Shown one piece after another: positions 16,168-24,345 of a stretch of DNA of 64,000 nucleotides. Position 1 is the first letter of the stretch. Each line of letters starts with the position of its first letter. The notes beneath the pieces were generated by a model. It was given only the letters and a program-made list of their open reading frames with translations, made no database searches and had not been told where the DNA came from. The stretch is from Frankiales bacterium. GTDB taxonomy: Bacteria > Actinomycetota > Actinomycetes > Mycobacteriales > SCTD01. Where the stretch lies: positions 1 through 64,000 of the forward strand of contig JAODNS010000136.1 in the NCBI GenBank assembly GCA_025465145.1, in the 5' to 3' direction. A program made the translations under genes and the position numbers.

Positions 16168-16944
16168 TCACCTCTCGTCGGGGAGCGAGCGTACGCGGGC
16201 GTGTCCGCCTGGCGCGGCGGCCGCCGCGGCCGGAGTTGTGCCTGACGACGCCAGGCGATAGCCCTGACGCCGCACCGTGATGATCAGTGACGCCCCCGGA
16301 ACGGGGTCGACCTTCGTGCGCAGCCGGCGGACGTAGACGTCCAGCAGCTTGTCGCCCGGCGGCAGCTGCCGCTCCCACACGGCCCACTGCAGCTGGGCCC
16401 TCGTCAGGAGCCTGCCGCCGGCGCGGGCCAGTGCGCTCACCAGGCGGAACTCCAGCGGGCTGAGCGAGACCCGACGCCCAGCCAGCTCCACGGCCACCCC
16501 CACCGGGTGCAGGACCAGCTGGCCGAGATCGGTCGGTACCTCGAGCAGCTTCGGCTGCGGTCGGTGGCGGCGACGCAGCACGGCTGCGACCCGCAGCAGC
16601 AGCTCGCGCTCGGAGTACGGCCGCGTGATGTAGTCGTCGGCGCCCATCTCCAGCGCCAGCACCTTGTCGACCTCAGCAGAGCTGCGACTGCAGACGATCA
16701 GCGGGATGTCCGACACCGCGCGCAGGAGCCGACAGAGGTCGAGACCCGTCACCGGGCCGACCACCATCTCCGTGATCACGAGGTCGACTCGTCCCGTCTC
16801 GCACAGGCCCAGGCAGGCGAGCGGGTCGACCGTGCAGGTGACGCCGTAGCCGGCGTCCGTGAGCAGCCGCGCCAGCTGTTCCGAGCCGTTCGGCTCGGTG
16901 TCCACGAGGACCACCGCCCCGCGCGGCGCGCCATCAGGTGTCAT
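16168..16944 (-). CDS. OmpR-family regulator with atypical receiver
   Basis: About 258 residues: a receiver domain (residues 10-125) and an OmpR-type winged helix (about 135-235; LSPLEFRLVSALARAGGRLL and LLDVYVRRLRTKVDP). Aligned by eye to PhoP/RegX3 receivers, the acidic pocket reads VLVDTEPN instead of VDDEP, the phospho-acceptor Asp is replaced by Glu (DLVITEMVV), and the conserved Lys is Arg (DDYITRPYS). It may therefore be active without phosphorylation. No sensor kinase is adjacent. Coupled to phoU, it probably controls the PHO genes, and a PHO-box-like repeat precedes it. Start is ATG 16944, or GTG 16947. Confidence 0.88.
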   Translation of the reverse strand: MTPDGAPRGAVVLVDTEPNGSEQLARLLTDAGYGVTCTVDPLACLGLCETGRVDLVITEMVVGPVTGLDLCRLLRAVSDIPLIVCSRSSAEVDKVLALEMGADDYITRPYSERELLLRVAAVLRRRHRPQPKLLEVPTDLGQLVLHPVGVAVELAGRRVSLSPLEFRLVSALARAGGRLLTRAQLQWAVWERQLPPGDKLLDVYVRRLRTKVDPVPGASLIITVRRQGYRLASSGTTPAAAAAAPGGHARVRSLPDER

Positions 16945-17003
16945 CACACGTCCCGCCGACGGAGCGACGCCACGGGAGACATCAGATCAACATCAGGCTC
17001 GCA

Positions 17004-17021
17004 GGTGTACAGCGGGTGTAC
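17004..17021 (-). promoter_or_regulatory. PHO-box-like direct repeat upstream of the phoU-operon regulator
   Basis: On the minus strand two identical GTACACC units occur at 17021-17015 and 17010-17004, exactly 11 bases apart, about 60 bases upstream of the regulator start. The spacing matches PhoP-type direct repeats, and the pstS copies have the related GTTCACC. This suggests autoregulation or shared PHO control of the regulator-phoU operon. Confidence 0.6.
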
Positions 17022-17369
17022 GCGGACCGGCGTCAGAGCGAACATCCGCGTACCGGTCGGGTGTCAGTCGCTGGCAAGCGGTGAGCGGCGGCGCGCACTC
17101 AGCCGCGCACGGATCGCCGCGCTGCACCGCGTCGGCGAACGGCTGGCTGACGTGAGGCAAGGGTGTGCTCGAGTGCGCTTTTCGACGGTGCTCCGCGGTG
17201 CCCGATGATCTGCATGGCGCCACCATGGGGCGCGCGGAGGACCCGCGGACGCCGTAGCGGTGTACGCCTGATGAACATGCCGCGACACGTGGTGGCCGGT
17301 CCGCCCGCCTATCCTGGGACGTCGCGGCGGCGCAGGAGCTCTGGAGGCCCAGCGGTGCACGGAACGGCG

Positions 17370-17399
17370 GCAGCAGCACCGCGATCGCGGTGCTGCTGC
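17370..17399. repeat. perfect 30-bp palindrome at a gene start
   Basis: The half-site GCAGCAGCACCGCGA is followed directly by its exact reverse complement TCGCGGTGCTGCTGC, giving a 30-base palindrome with no spacer. It spans the only usable start codon (GTG 17390) of the peptidase gene. It could form a cruciform or an mRNA hairpin that hides the start, or serve as a protein site. Confidence 0.8.
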
Positions 17400-18757
17400 T
17401 CGTCCTGGGCCACAGCTGGCTGCTCCGCCGGAGGCGCCGTTCAGCGCTCGTGGCGGTCCCCCTCGCCCTGGTGCTGCTCGTGGCGGCCGCCGGGATCGGC
17501 GAGGCGCGGCAGCCGGCGCGGCCCGAGCGGGCCACTCCGGTCGATGCCGCCGAGTTCACCGCGGCCAGCACGGCCCTGCTCGCACGCCGGGCGGGGGCTG
17601 TGCTCACGCGGGACCGGGCGGCTTGGCGCGCCGACCTCGACCCCCACGACCAGCAGTTCCTGGCACGGCAGGAGAGGGTCTTCGACGCGCTGGTGCAGCT
17701 GCGCTTCGACAGCTGGCGGTACGAGCTGCTCGGCCGGAACTACACCGTGCCGGCGCTCGCCTCCCGGTACGGCGCCACCCCGTACGTGCTGCCCGGCGTG
17801 CTGCTGCACTACGCGCTCAGGGGCTACGACCCCGCACCCGTGGCCCGCGCGCAGATCCTCACGTTGGCCCGTCGGGACGGGCGCTGGCTGCTGAGCGCCG
17901 ACAGCGACGTCGACGAGCTGCTGCCGCCGGCCGGGCACGCGGACCCCTGGGACCGGCGCGCCGTCGCGATCGGCCAGGGGCGCCACTCCCTGGTCCTGGC
18001 CGACGAGCGCGACCGCGATCACCTGGACGACCTCGTGCGCACCGCGGACGAGGCGGTGGAGCGGGTGACATGCCTGTGGCCCATGGGCTGGCGCCGCAAG
18101 GTGGTCGTCGTGGCCGTCCGCGACCAGCAGCTGCTCGAGACCTACTTCCGCCTGCCTGAGGCGGACTCCCGTGACGTCGGCGCCATCACCGTCCGCGCCT
18201 TCGACGACGTGCCCGGTTGGTCGCAACGGCCGGCACCGGAGCCGGCTCAGCCGCCGAGCCGCGTCATCGTCAACCCGCGCTTCTTCGACCCCGACAACGC
18301 CCAGAACCTGGACCTGCTGACCCACGAGATCGCGCACGTGGCGACGCTGCCGACGGTGGGCGTCGGCACGCCGGAGTGGCTCGTCGAGGGCATCGCCGAG
18401 TACGCCGCGTACCGCACGTACGACAGCGACGAGCTCGACCCGGTGCAGGTGAGCCGCGAGCTCCGCGCGGAGGCGGTCGCCGGCAGCGTCGCCCTGAGCA
18501 CGACCGGCTTCTACTCCGGCGCCGTCAGTGACCACTACACGGCGGGCTGGCTGGCGTGCCGGCTCATCGAGCAGCGCGTCGGGGAACGCGGGCTGCGCAC
18601 CTTCTTCGCCCGGTTCCGCAGCACGATGCGGGTGTACGACGCCGTGCCCGCGCAGGAGGCGGCACTGCAGGCGGTCCTCGGCCTGAGCAGCGCGGAGTTC
18701 GAGCAAGCGCTGGCGACGTACACGGTGCAGCACGCCGCGGTCGACGAGCAGGGCTGA
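17390..18757 (+). CDS. membrane-anchored gluzincin-type metallopeptidase
   Basis: About 455 residues with an N-terminal hydrophobic anchor (after an RRRRR stretch) and a C-terminal peptidase domain. LTHEIAHVATLP near residue 311 is an HExxH zinc motif and EWLVEGIAEYAAY about 20 residues later supplies the third ligand Glu, the pattern of peptidase-MA/M1-like gluzincins. The middle part contains an extracellular domain of unknown role. The start is problematic: a good GGAGG at 17343-17347 points to GTG 17354, which is in another frame, while the coding frame opens at GTG 17390 inside the palindrome. A one- or two-base indel near the palindrome, or internal initiation, is possible. Confidence 0.78.
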   Translation: MLLLVLGHSWLLRRRRRSALVAVPLALVLLVAAAGIGEARQPARPERATPVDAAEFTAASTALLARRAGAVLTRDRAAWRADLDPHDQQFLARQERVFDALVQLRFDSWRYELLGRNYTVPALASRYGATPYVLPGVLLHYALRGYDPAPVARAQILTLARRDGRWLLSADSDVDELLPPAGHADPWDRRAVAIGQGRHSLVLADERDRDHLDDLVRTADEAVERVTCLWPMGWRRKVVVVAVRDQQLLETYFRLPEADSRDVGAITVRAFDDVPGWSQRPAPEPAQPPSRVIVNPRFFDPDNAQNLDLLTHEIAHVATLPTVGVGTPEWLVEGIAEYAAYRTYDSDELDPVQVSRELRAEAVAGSVALSTTGFYSGAVSDHYTAGWLACRLIEQRVGERGLRTFFARFRSTMRVYDAVPAQEAALQAVLGLSSAEFEQALATYTVQHAAVDEQG

Positions 18758-18770
18758 CCGAACGTCGGCG

Positions 18771-19466
18771 TCAGGTGTCGACGATCATCACGATCCTGGC
18801 CACGTCGGCCGGCTGGATGCCGGCTCGACTGGCAGCGAAGCGGATGCGCTCGCCGGCCTCGTCGGCCTCCCACCCGTGCAGGCCGGCCAGGACGCCCGCC
18901 GCCTGGTGCAGCTGCTCGTGGTCGTCGAGCCGCTGCCCCAGCTCGCGGGCGTCGTCGCGGGTCATGAACGACAGGTCGGCGTTCTCCACCAGCTGAGCGA
19001 CGTGGACGCCGAACAGGGCGGCCAGCTGCGCCTGCACGCCGTGGAAGGCGTGCGGATCCGAGGCGTACAGGTTCAACGCGCCGGCCGGCACGTCTCCCGC
19101 CTGCGGGAGGGGCAGCGACATGCTGGAGCGCACCCCGGAGGCAGCTGCGGCCTGCGAGTACAGCTGCCAGCGCGGCTCGTCGAGCACGTCATCGACACGG
19201 ATGGGCTCCCGGGTGGACGCAGCCTCGACGCACGGCCCACCGCCGAGGTACTGGATCGCGTCGAGGCTCGCGACGTGCGCCGGCGTGGCGGTGACCGTGA
19301 AGGGGTCGCCGTCGACCACGACCGTCAGGCTCACGCCGACGCAGGACGGCAGCAGCGTGAGCGCGAGAGCTGACACGGCTTCCAGGCGCTGCACCAGGTC
19401 GAGCGTCTCGTCCGCCAGCGCGGCGAGGCGCGTTGCCGCCTCGCGGACCTCAGGTATCGCTTCCAT
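18771..19466 (-). CDS. GAF-ANTAR domain protein
   Basis: A 231-residue protein from ATG 19466. A GAF sensor domain fills about residues 15-165 (SLTVVVDGDPFTVTATPAHV, LDAIQYLGGGPCVEAASTRE, RSSMSLPLP) and an ANTAR RNA-binding domain follows (ARELGQRLDDHEQLHQAAGV, GWEADEAGERIRFAASRAGI). ANTAR proteins stop transcription termination by binding paired hairpins in leader RNAs. The cue sensed by the GAF domain is unknown. It reads in the same direction as the receiver-like gene upstream. Confidence 0.88.
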   Translation of the reverse strand: MEAIPEVREAATRLAALADETLDLVQRLEAVSALALTLLPSCVGVSLTVVVDGDPFTVTATPAHVASLDAIQYLGGGPCVEAASTREPIRVDDVLDEPRWQLYSQAAAASGVRSSMSLPLPQAGDVPAGALNLYASDPHAFHGVQAQLAALFGVHVAQLVENADLSFMTRDDARELGQRLDDHEQLHQAAGVLAGLHGWEADEAGERIRFAASRAGIQPADVARIVMIVDT

Positions 19467-19542
19467 CGTCGGTGCGGCTACCCGCCCTTGCGCAGCCTGA
19501 ACATGTGGTCGCCCCGGTCGCTGCGTCGGGCCGGCGAACCGG

Positions 19543-20205
19543 TCAGAACTGGCCAACGGCGAGCAGCCCCGCCAGCTCCTCAGCGACGTCGACGGGCGGC
19601 ACCCGGCGGCTGAACGCCGTCCGGGCCCCGGCGTCGAGGAACGTCCCGAGGTCGTGGTCCCTCGCCACCTGCACGGCGCAGATCGTGTGCGGCGCGTGCT
19701 CGGTGAGCCACCGGATCACCTCGGATGCCCCGATCATCGGCAGCCGGTCCTCGAGCAGGACGAGGTCGGGCTGCTCCGCGATCGCCGCACCCACCGCGTC
19801 GGCGCCGTTCTCCAGGGCGCACACGACGTGCACGCCGGCATCCCGCAGCGCCGAGGCAACCTTTCCCCGGAACCACTCGTTGCGGTGGACCACGATCACG
19901 CGCGGGGCCGCGGTGGCGGCCAGCGGGCGCGCCGGGTCGGCCATCTGCTGCCGGGTCCGCTCGATCAACGTCTCCTGCACCCGCTGCAGGACGTCTCGTC
20001 GGCGGGCCTGGTCCAGACGCGACTCGCGGCTGCCGCCCTCGGCCGGCGCGGCCTCGGCGGCTCGACGGGCGGCGTTCCAGGAGTCGATCCCGAGAACCTG
20101 GTCGTGCAGCACGTCCGGCTCCAGTCGCCGCTGGGCAGGTGCCTCCCACGCGCGGGCCGGAGCTGAGGGTCGGTCGATCATCGTCACTGCGCACCCCACT
20201 GGCAT
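19543..20205 (-). CDS. degenerate receiver-domain protein
   Basis: About 220 residues. The first 95 are polar and helical. The second half folds like a CheY receiver (RVIVVHRNEWFRGKVASALR, PDLVLLEDRLPM, ICAVQVARDHDLG), but the acidic pocket is HRNE instead of DD and the phospho-acceptor position is Glu in LVLLEDRLP. There is no DNA-binding domain. It is probably a phosphorylation-independent adaptor, perhaps working with the downstream GAF-ANTAR protein. Start is ATG 20205 or ATG 20181. Confidence 0.65.
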   Translation of the reverse strand: MPVGCAVTMIDRPSAPARAWEAPAQRRLEPDVLHDQVLGIDSWNAARRAAEAAPAEGGSRESRLDQARRRDVLQRVQETLIERTRQQMADPARPLAATAAPRVIVVHRNEWFRGKVASALRDAGVHVVCALENGADAVGAAIAEQPDLVLLEDRLPMIGASEVIRWLTEHAPHTICAVQVARDHDLGTFLDAGARTAFSRRVPPVDVAEELAGLLAVGQF

Positions 20206-20767
20206 CGGGTGGCGCCATCGCGCTACGGGGAGTCGCAGCCGCGGACCTGACGCCCGGCGGGCTGACTGCTCAACCGGGCGAACCGTAACAACAGTGTCAA
20301 GAGCATCACCGCCGTCACTCTGAACCCCCTTGGGCCAGTTTCCGCCGGCCGACCCGGCACAGCGGCCCTCCGCGGCGTACCGTCAGCCGCCTCCCGTCGT
20401 ACGCGTCCAACTCCGGTGACTCGGCTACCGAGCGGACCAGCCATGGACATTGCACGCGCCCTCGGCCTGCAGGCGCGATCGCGACGCGACGCGCGGATGT
20501 CGCTCGGACGGCTGCGGCGCGCTCGGTCCGACAGCGTGGCGGCCGCTGCGGCGGTCGCGAAGCCGGGACCCGACTGGGGACCGGCCGGCAGCCGCAGGAG
20601 CCCGCAGGAGCGCCGTCCGGGCGGGTGACGGGCGACCGCGCGCACGCCGACGCGGACCCGGGCGCCGGGGCGAAGGCTCGCTCCCTGCACACAGATCCGC
20701 GGTCGGGGTCAGCGTCGAGGCCGCGCTCCCCGGTCGACGGCGCGGGGGTCACAGCAGCGACCGGCCG
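20206..20767. other. gene-poor intergenic stretch
   Basis: About 560 bases between two leftward genes. Short open frames exist on both strands but are Arg/Ala/Pro-rich, lack ribosome binding sites and look like GC-composition artefacts. I see no hairpin terminator, repeat or clear promoter that I can support. Confidence 0.5.
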
Positions 20768-21265
20768 TCATGACGTCGGGCGCACCGGGCGAGCCACCAC
20801 CCGCAGGGCGAGGCCGATGAGGACGAAGACGAGGCCGAGGCCCATCGCCATGGCGGCGATGCCGAAGCTCACGACCGACGTGAACAGGCTGGCCCGCAGG
20901 AACGACCCGTTCATGACGGTCGCGCGGACGGGGTCCTCCCGGCCGAGCTCGGCGTAGGTCTTGCCACCGCTCGCCTCGAGTGAGTGGTGCTCGATGATGT
21001 CCGCCTGGTAGTACGCGGTGAGCGGACCGTTGACGAGCTGTCCGCCGAAGTGGGCGGCGTCCTCCGCCACGGTGATCTTCTCGTCGGCCAGGCTGGTCTG
21101 GACCATCACCCAGGTGCCGGCACCGGCAGCGCCCAGCAGGAGCCCCGCGACGACGACGAGCGTGCCGAGCAGGCCGACCCTCCGGTCCGTCTCTCGTACG
21201 GGCACGGCCGTGCTGACAGTGGCGTCGCGGTCGCTGGAGCGGGGGGGCAGTGCGGTGGTGGTCAC
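20768..21265 (-). CDS. conserved two-helix membrane protein (LigA-annotated family)
   Basis: A 165-residue protein from GTG 21265 behind GAGGAG. It has a basic N-terminus, one helix (LLGTLVVVAGLLLGAAGAGTW), an outside domain with AEKITV-like DEKITVAEDAAHFGG, ADIIEHHSLEASGGKTYAEL and VMNGSFLRASLFTSVV, and a second helix. Actinobacterial relatives are often labelled aromatic ring-opening dioxygenase LigA, but no catalytic motif supports that name. Function unknown. It is divergent from the DosS-like kinase, which may indicate shared control. Confidence 0.75.
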   Translation of the reverse strand: MTTTALPPRSSDRDATVSTAVPVRETDRRVGLLGTLVVVAGLLLGAAGAGTWVMVQTSLADEKITVAEDAAHFGGQLVNGPLTAYYQADIIEHHSLEASGGKTYAELGREDPVRATVMNGSFLRASLFTSVVSFGIAAMAMGLGLVFVLIGLALRVVARPVRPTS

Positions 21266-21436
21266 GATGGGCTCCTCGATGTGGGGCCGACTCCGGGACG
21301 GTGCCGGCGCGCAGGTCGATCCCACTGCGCGTCGCGGCTGCCCGACAGAGACCAACGGCCCCGGCCCGGTGCCGCAGGTCCCTGCGAGGGCGGGAAGTGC
21401 TGCCCTTCCGAGCGGGTGGGGTGCCATGGTGTGTCC

Positions 21437-23068
21437 ATGGACAGAGCCGCGGACGTCAAGCTCCGCAGCCTGCTCCACGCGGTCATCGCGATCGCCGAGG
21501 ACCTCGACCTGCAGACGGCCCTGCACCACATCACCGAGGTGGCGGCGGCACTGGTCGACGCCGAGTACGGCGCGCTCGGGGTCATCAACGAGGACGGCCG
21601 CGGGCTCGCCCAGTTCATCGTCGTGGGACTCGACCCGGAGGTCGCCGAGAAGATCGGCCGCCTGCCCGAAGGCCACGGCGTCCTGGGCAAGCTGATCGCC
21701 GACCCGAACCCGCTGCGGCTGGACCCTCTCGCCGACCACCCGGAGTCCTTTGGCTTCCCGCCCAACCACCCGCCGATGCACACCTTCCTCGGGGTGCCGA
21801 TCCGGGTCCGCGACGCGGTCTTCGGCAACCTGTACCTGACGCAGAAGCGCGGTGGCGGCGCCTTCGACGAGCAGGACGAGGCGGTGGTCCTCGGGCTCGC
21901 TGCCGCCGCCGGCGTCGCGATCGAGAACGCGCGCCTGTTCAGCGAGTCGCGGCAGCGCGAGCGGTGGCTCGAGGCGAGCAGCGAGGTGTCGACGGCCCTG
22001 CTCTCGGGCAGCGAGCCGGAGGAGGTGCTGCAGCTGGTGGCGCGGCAGGCCCGCCGCGTGACCGTGGCCGCGCTGGCGTTCGTCGCTCTGCCGGCTGGTC
22101 CCGGGCGGCTCCTCGTCGAGGTGGCCGACGGGGAGGGCGCTGACGAGCAGCGAGGCCGGTCGATCCAGCAGAGCGGCCTGCTCGACGAGGTGATCACCTT
22201 CGACGAGGCGCGCCACGTCCCGGCGATCCAGCTGCCCGCAACGGCCGGCGGGGGCGGCGGGCTGGCCGTACCGCTCGGCGCCGCGGGTGGTCAGCCGCGC
22301 GGCGTCCTCGTCGTCACCGGCCTGGTCGGCGCGGACACAGCGGTCGCCGTGCGTGCCCTGACGAGCTTCGCCGGGCAGGCCGGCGTCGCGCTCGAACTGG
22401 CCGAGCGACGTCGCGAGGCCGAGCGGTTCGCCGTGTTCGAGGACAGGGACCGCATCGCCCGCGACCTGCACGACCTCGTGATCCAGCGGCTGTTCGCCAC
22501 GGGGATGCAGCTGGAGAGCGCTTCGCGGCTCATCGACGACCGTCCCGCCGAGGCGCACGTACGGGTGCACCGCGCCGTCGACGACCTGGACGCCACCATC
22601 CGCGAGCTCCGCTCCACGATCTACGGCCTGCAGGCGCCGGCTGATGCGAGGGCCTCCCTGCGAGCGCTCCTCCTCCAGGTCGTCGACAGCGGCGCGGAGC
22701 AGCTCGGCTTCGCCCCGTCCCTGCGGATGGACGGCCTGCTCGACACGCTCGTCACGTCCGTCGCCGCCGACCACCTCCTCGCGGCTGCCCGAGAGGCGCT
22801 CAGCAACGCCGCCCGCCACGCATGCGCGACCGCGGTGACCGTCTCGGTGGCCGTACGCGACGACGAGGTGGTGCTCGAGGTGGCGGACAACGGGATCGGC
22901 ATGAAGGCGGACGGGCGCCGCAGCGGCCTGACCAACCTGGCGGCGAGGGCGACGCAGCTCGGGGGGACTCTCAGCACGGCTCCCGCGGCAGGCGGCGGGA
23001 CGGCTCTGACATGGCGGGCTCCGCTTGCGGCTGAGCCGGTGCACCCGGCGGCACCCAGCGGCCGGTGA
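21437..23068 (+). CDS. DosS/DevS-like GAF histidine kinase
   Basis: A 543-residue cytosolic kinase from ATG 21437: GAF-A (about 15-160), GAF-B (about 175-325), HisKA_3 dimerisation box with RDRIARDLHDLVIQRLFATG (His about 346), and HATPase with AAREALSNAARHA and VADNGIGM. GAF-A closely follows mycobacterial DosS/DosT, including LPEGHGVLG, the NHPPMHTFLGVPIR segment and VFGNLYLTQK; in DosS this domain carries the haem that senses O2, NO and CO. No DosR-type regulator is adjacent, so it acts as an orphan. Its last 98 bases are overlapped by the convergent PNPOx-like gene. Confidence 0.9.
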   Translation: MDRAADVKLRSLLHAVIAIAEDLDLQTALHHITEVAAALVDAEYGALGVINEDGRGLAQFIVVGLDPEVAEKIGRLPEGHGVLGKLIADPNPLRLDPLADHPESFGFPPNHPPMHTFLGVPIRVRDAVFGNLYLTQKRGGGAFDEQDEAVVLGLAAAAGVAIENARLFSESRQRERWLEASSEVSTALLSGSEPEEVLQLVARQARRVTVAALAFVALPAGPGRLLVEVADGEGADEQRGRSIQQSGLLDEVITFDEARHVPAIQLPATAGGGGGLAVPLGAAGGQPRGVLVVTGLVGADTAVAVRALTSFAGQAGVALELAERRREAERFAVFEDRDRIARDLHDLVIQRLFATGMQLESASRLIDDRPAEAHVRVHRAVDDLDATIRELRSTIYGLQAPADARASLRALLLQVVDSGAEQLGFAPSLRMDGLLDTLVTSVAADHLLAAAREALSNAARHACATAVTVSVAVRDDEVVLEVADNGIGMKADGRRSGLTNLAARATQLGGTLSTAPAAGGGTALTWRAPLAAEPVHPAAPSGR

Positions 23069-23384
23069 TCAGGCGGGAGTCGATCCGCACGAGGTCGCTC
23101 CCCGCGTCGCCGTCGAGGAGGCGGGCAGCCAGACCGCGCACCATGACGCTCCACCCGGCCTCGGACCCGATGCCGGGCTCGTCGACGGCGAACGCCACGA
23201 CCTGCCCGTCCAGACGCTGCGCAAGGCGGCCGGACCGCGTCTGCACGACGACGTCCTCGCCGACCAGCTCGTACGGGAGCGACCGGATCGCCGGCAGTGC
23301 GCGCGCGGTGAATGCGACGCGCCCGATGCTGCCCTGCCGCAGTAGGTGCAGGCAGTCGCCCCGCGCCATCTCGTAGAGCCCCAT
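22971..23384 (-). CDS. pyridoxamine 5'-phosphate oxidase-like flavin/F420-binding protein
   Basis: A 137-residue split-barrel protein from ATG 23384, which overlaps the acetyltransferase stop as TGATG. LLRQGSIGRVAFTARALPAI, VVVQTRSGRLAQRLDGQVVA and GWSVMVRGLAARL match small actinobacterial PNPOx-like proteins that bind FMN, F420 or haem. Its 3' end overlaps 98 bases of the convergent DosS-like kinase gene. Such proteins are common in dormancy and stress gene sets. Confidence 0.8.
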   Translation of the reverse strand: MGLYEMARGDCLHLLRQGSIGRVAFTARALPAIRSLPYELVGEDVVVQTRSGRLAQRLDGQVVAFAVDEPGIGSEAGWSVMVRGLAARLLDGDAGSDLVRIDSRLITGRWVPPGAPAQPQAEPAMSEPSRRLPREPC

Positions 23385-23944
23385 CACCGGCTCGCCCCCG
23401 CGCGCGGACCGAGGTGCGCCGGGAGGGTCTGGGCGCGTGGCAGCGGCAGGACGACGTGCGCGACGCCGTGGTCGTACTCGGGCGTGCCCAGCAGGCCGGC
23501 GTCGCGGAAGGCCGCGAACATGCGGCCGTTGTCGGCGAGGACGTCCGCCGTGAAGCGCTGGACACCCTGCTCGCGCGCATGCGCCGTCAGCAGGCGCAGC
23601 AGCGCCGTGCCCAGCCCGAGGTGCTGGTGGTCGTCCTGGACGACGACGGCCACCTCGGCGTCCTCGGCACCCGGCGCGCGGTCGTAGCGGGCCACCCCCA
23701 GGAGGTCGCCGCCGACGTCGACGGCCACCAGCGCCGCGCGGTCCGTTCCGTCGACGGCACAGAAGTGCGCTGCCTGCTGCTCGCCGAGCTCGGGCTGCAC
23801 CGCGAAGAAGCGGCGGGCCACGGAGGTCGGTGACAGCCGGCGGTGCATCGCGCGCAGCGGCTCAGCGTCGTCCGGGCCCAGACGCCGGACCGTCACCTGG
23901 CGCCCGTCCGTCAGGACGACGGACGACGGCGCGGGGACGGTCAT
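23384..23944 (-). CDS. GNAT-family N-acetyltransferase
   Basis: A 186-residue GNAT protein. VRRLGPDDAEPLRAMHRRLS opens the fold and VVVQDDHQHLGLGTALLRLL contains the acetyl-CoA loop (Q/HxxGLGxxL), followed by a DNGRMFAAFRDAGL segment typical of motif B. Similar domains occur in actinobacterial protein lysine acetyltransferases. The substrate is unknown. It overlaps the small upstream gene (ATGA) and the downstream PNPOx-like gene, forming a tight three-gene operon. Confidence 0.88.
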   Translation of the reverse strand: MTVPAPSSVVLTDGRQVTVRRLGPDDAEPLRAMHRRLSPTSVARRFFAVQPELGEQQAAHFCAVDGTDRAALVAVDVGGDLLGVARYDRAPGAEDAEVAVVVQDDHQHLGLGTALLRLLTAHAREQGVQRFTADVLADNGRMFAAFRDAGLLGTPEYDHGVAHVVLPLPRAQTLPAHLGPRAGASR

Positions 23945-24102
23945 GGCGCAGCTCGTTGCACGGGCAGCTGCGCGAGCGTCGCTGCGGCCGCAGGGGTGTC
24001 CAGCAGCGTGCCGCGCTCGGTGGCGCGGGCGAGCAGTGCCGCCAGGGCCAGCTGGAGACCAGCGACGGCGGCGACCTCGGCAGTCATGGCGGTCCGGTTC
24101 AT
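23941..24102 (-). CDS. small Ala-rich helical protein
   Basis: A 53-residue frame from ATG 24102 whose TGA overlaps the acetyltransferase ATG (ATGA). The product is one long amphipathic, Ala/Leu-rich helix (AEVAAVAGLQLALAALLARA). I do not recognise the family. The exact four-base coupling to the next gene and the same direction favour a real leader gene or small partner over a chance frame. Confidence 0.45.
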   Translation of the reverse strand: MNRTAMTAEVAAVAGLQLALAALLARATERGTLLDTPAAAATLAQLPVQRAAP

Positions 24103-24345
24103 GCTCGGCCTCTCGGACGCTCGGCGAATGCGTCGACGGTGCTCCCCTGCGTCGCCGGCGGACAGGGCCGAAGGTCCCGGGCCGGGACCGTTGGTCTTCC
24201 CTGCGCCGGGACGTTGTGCCCTGTTCCGCGGTGACCGCGCGGACGCAGGGTGGACGAGCGCCCGACCAGCCCGCTCCCAGGGCTCCTCGCCCGCACGGCG
24301 CCGGTTCTCCCGGCGTCGAGGGAACACCGACAATTGGAGCGCACC

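Noticed and set aside
20416..20628. A 70-codon frame in the intergenic region at 20.4 kb
   Set aside because: Very basic, no ribosome binding site and no recognisable family; not strong enough to list as a gene.
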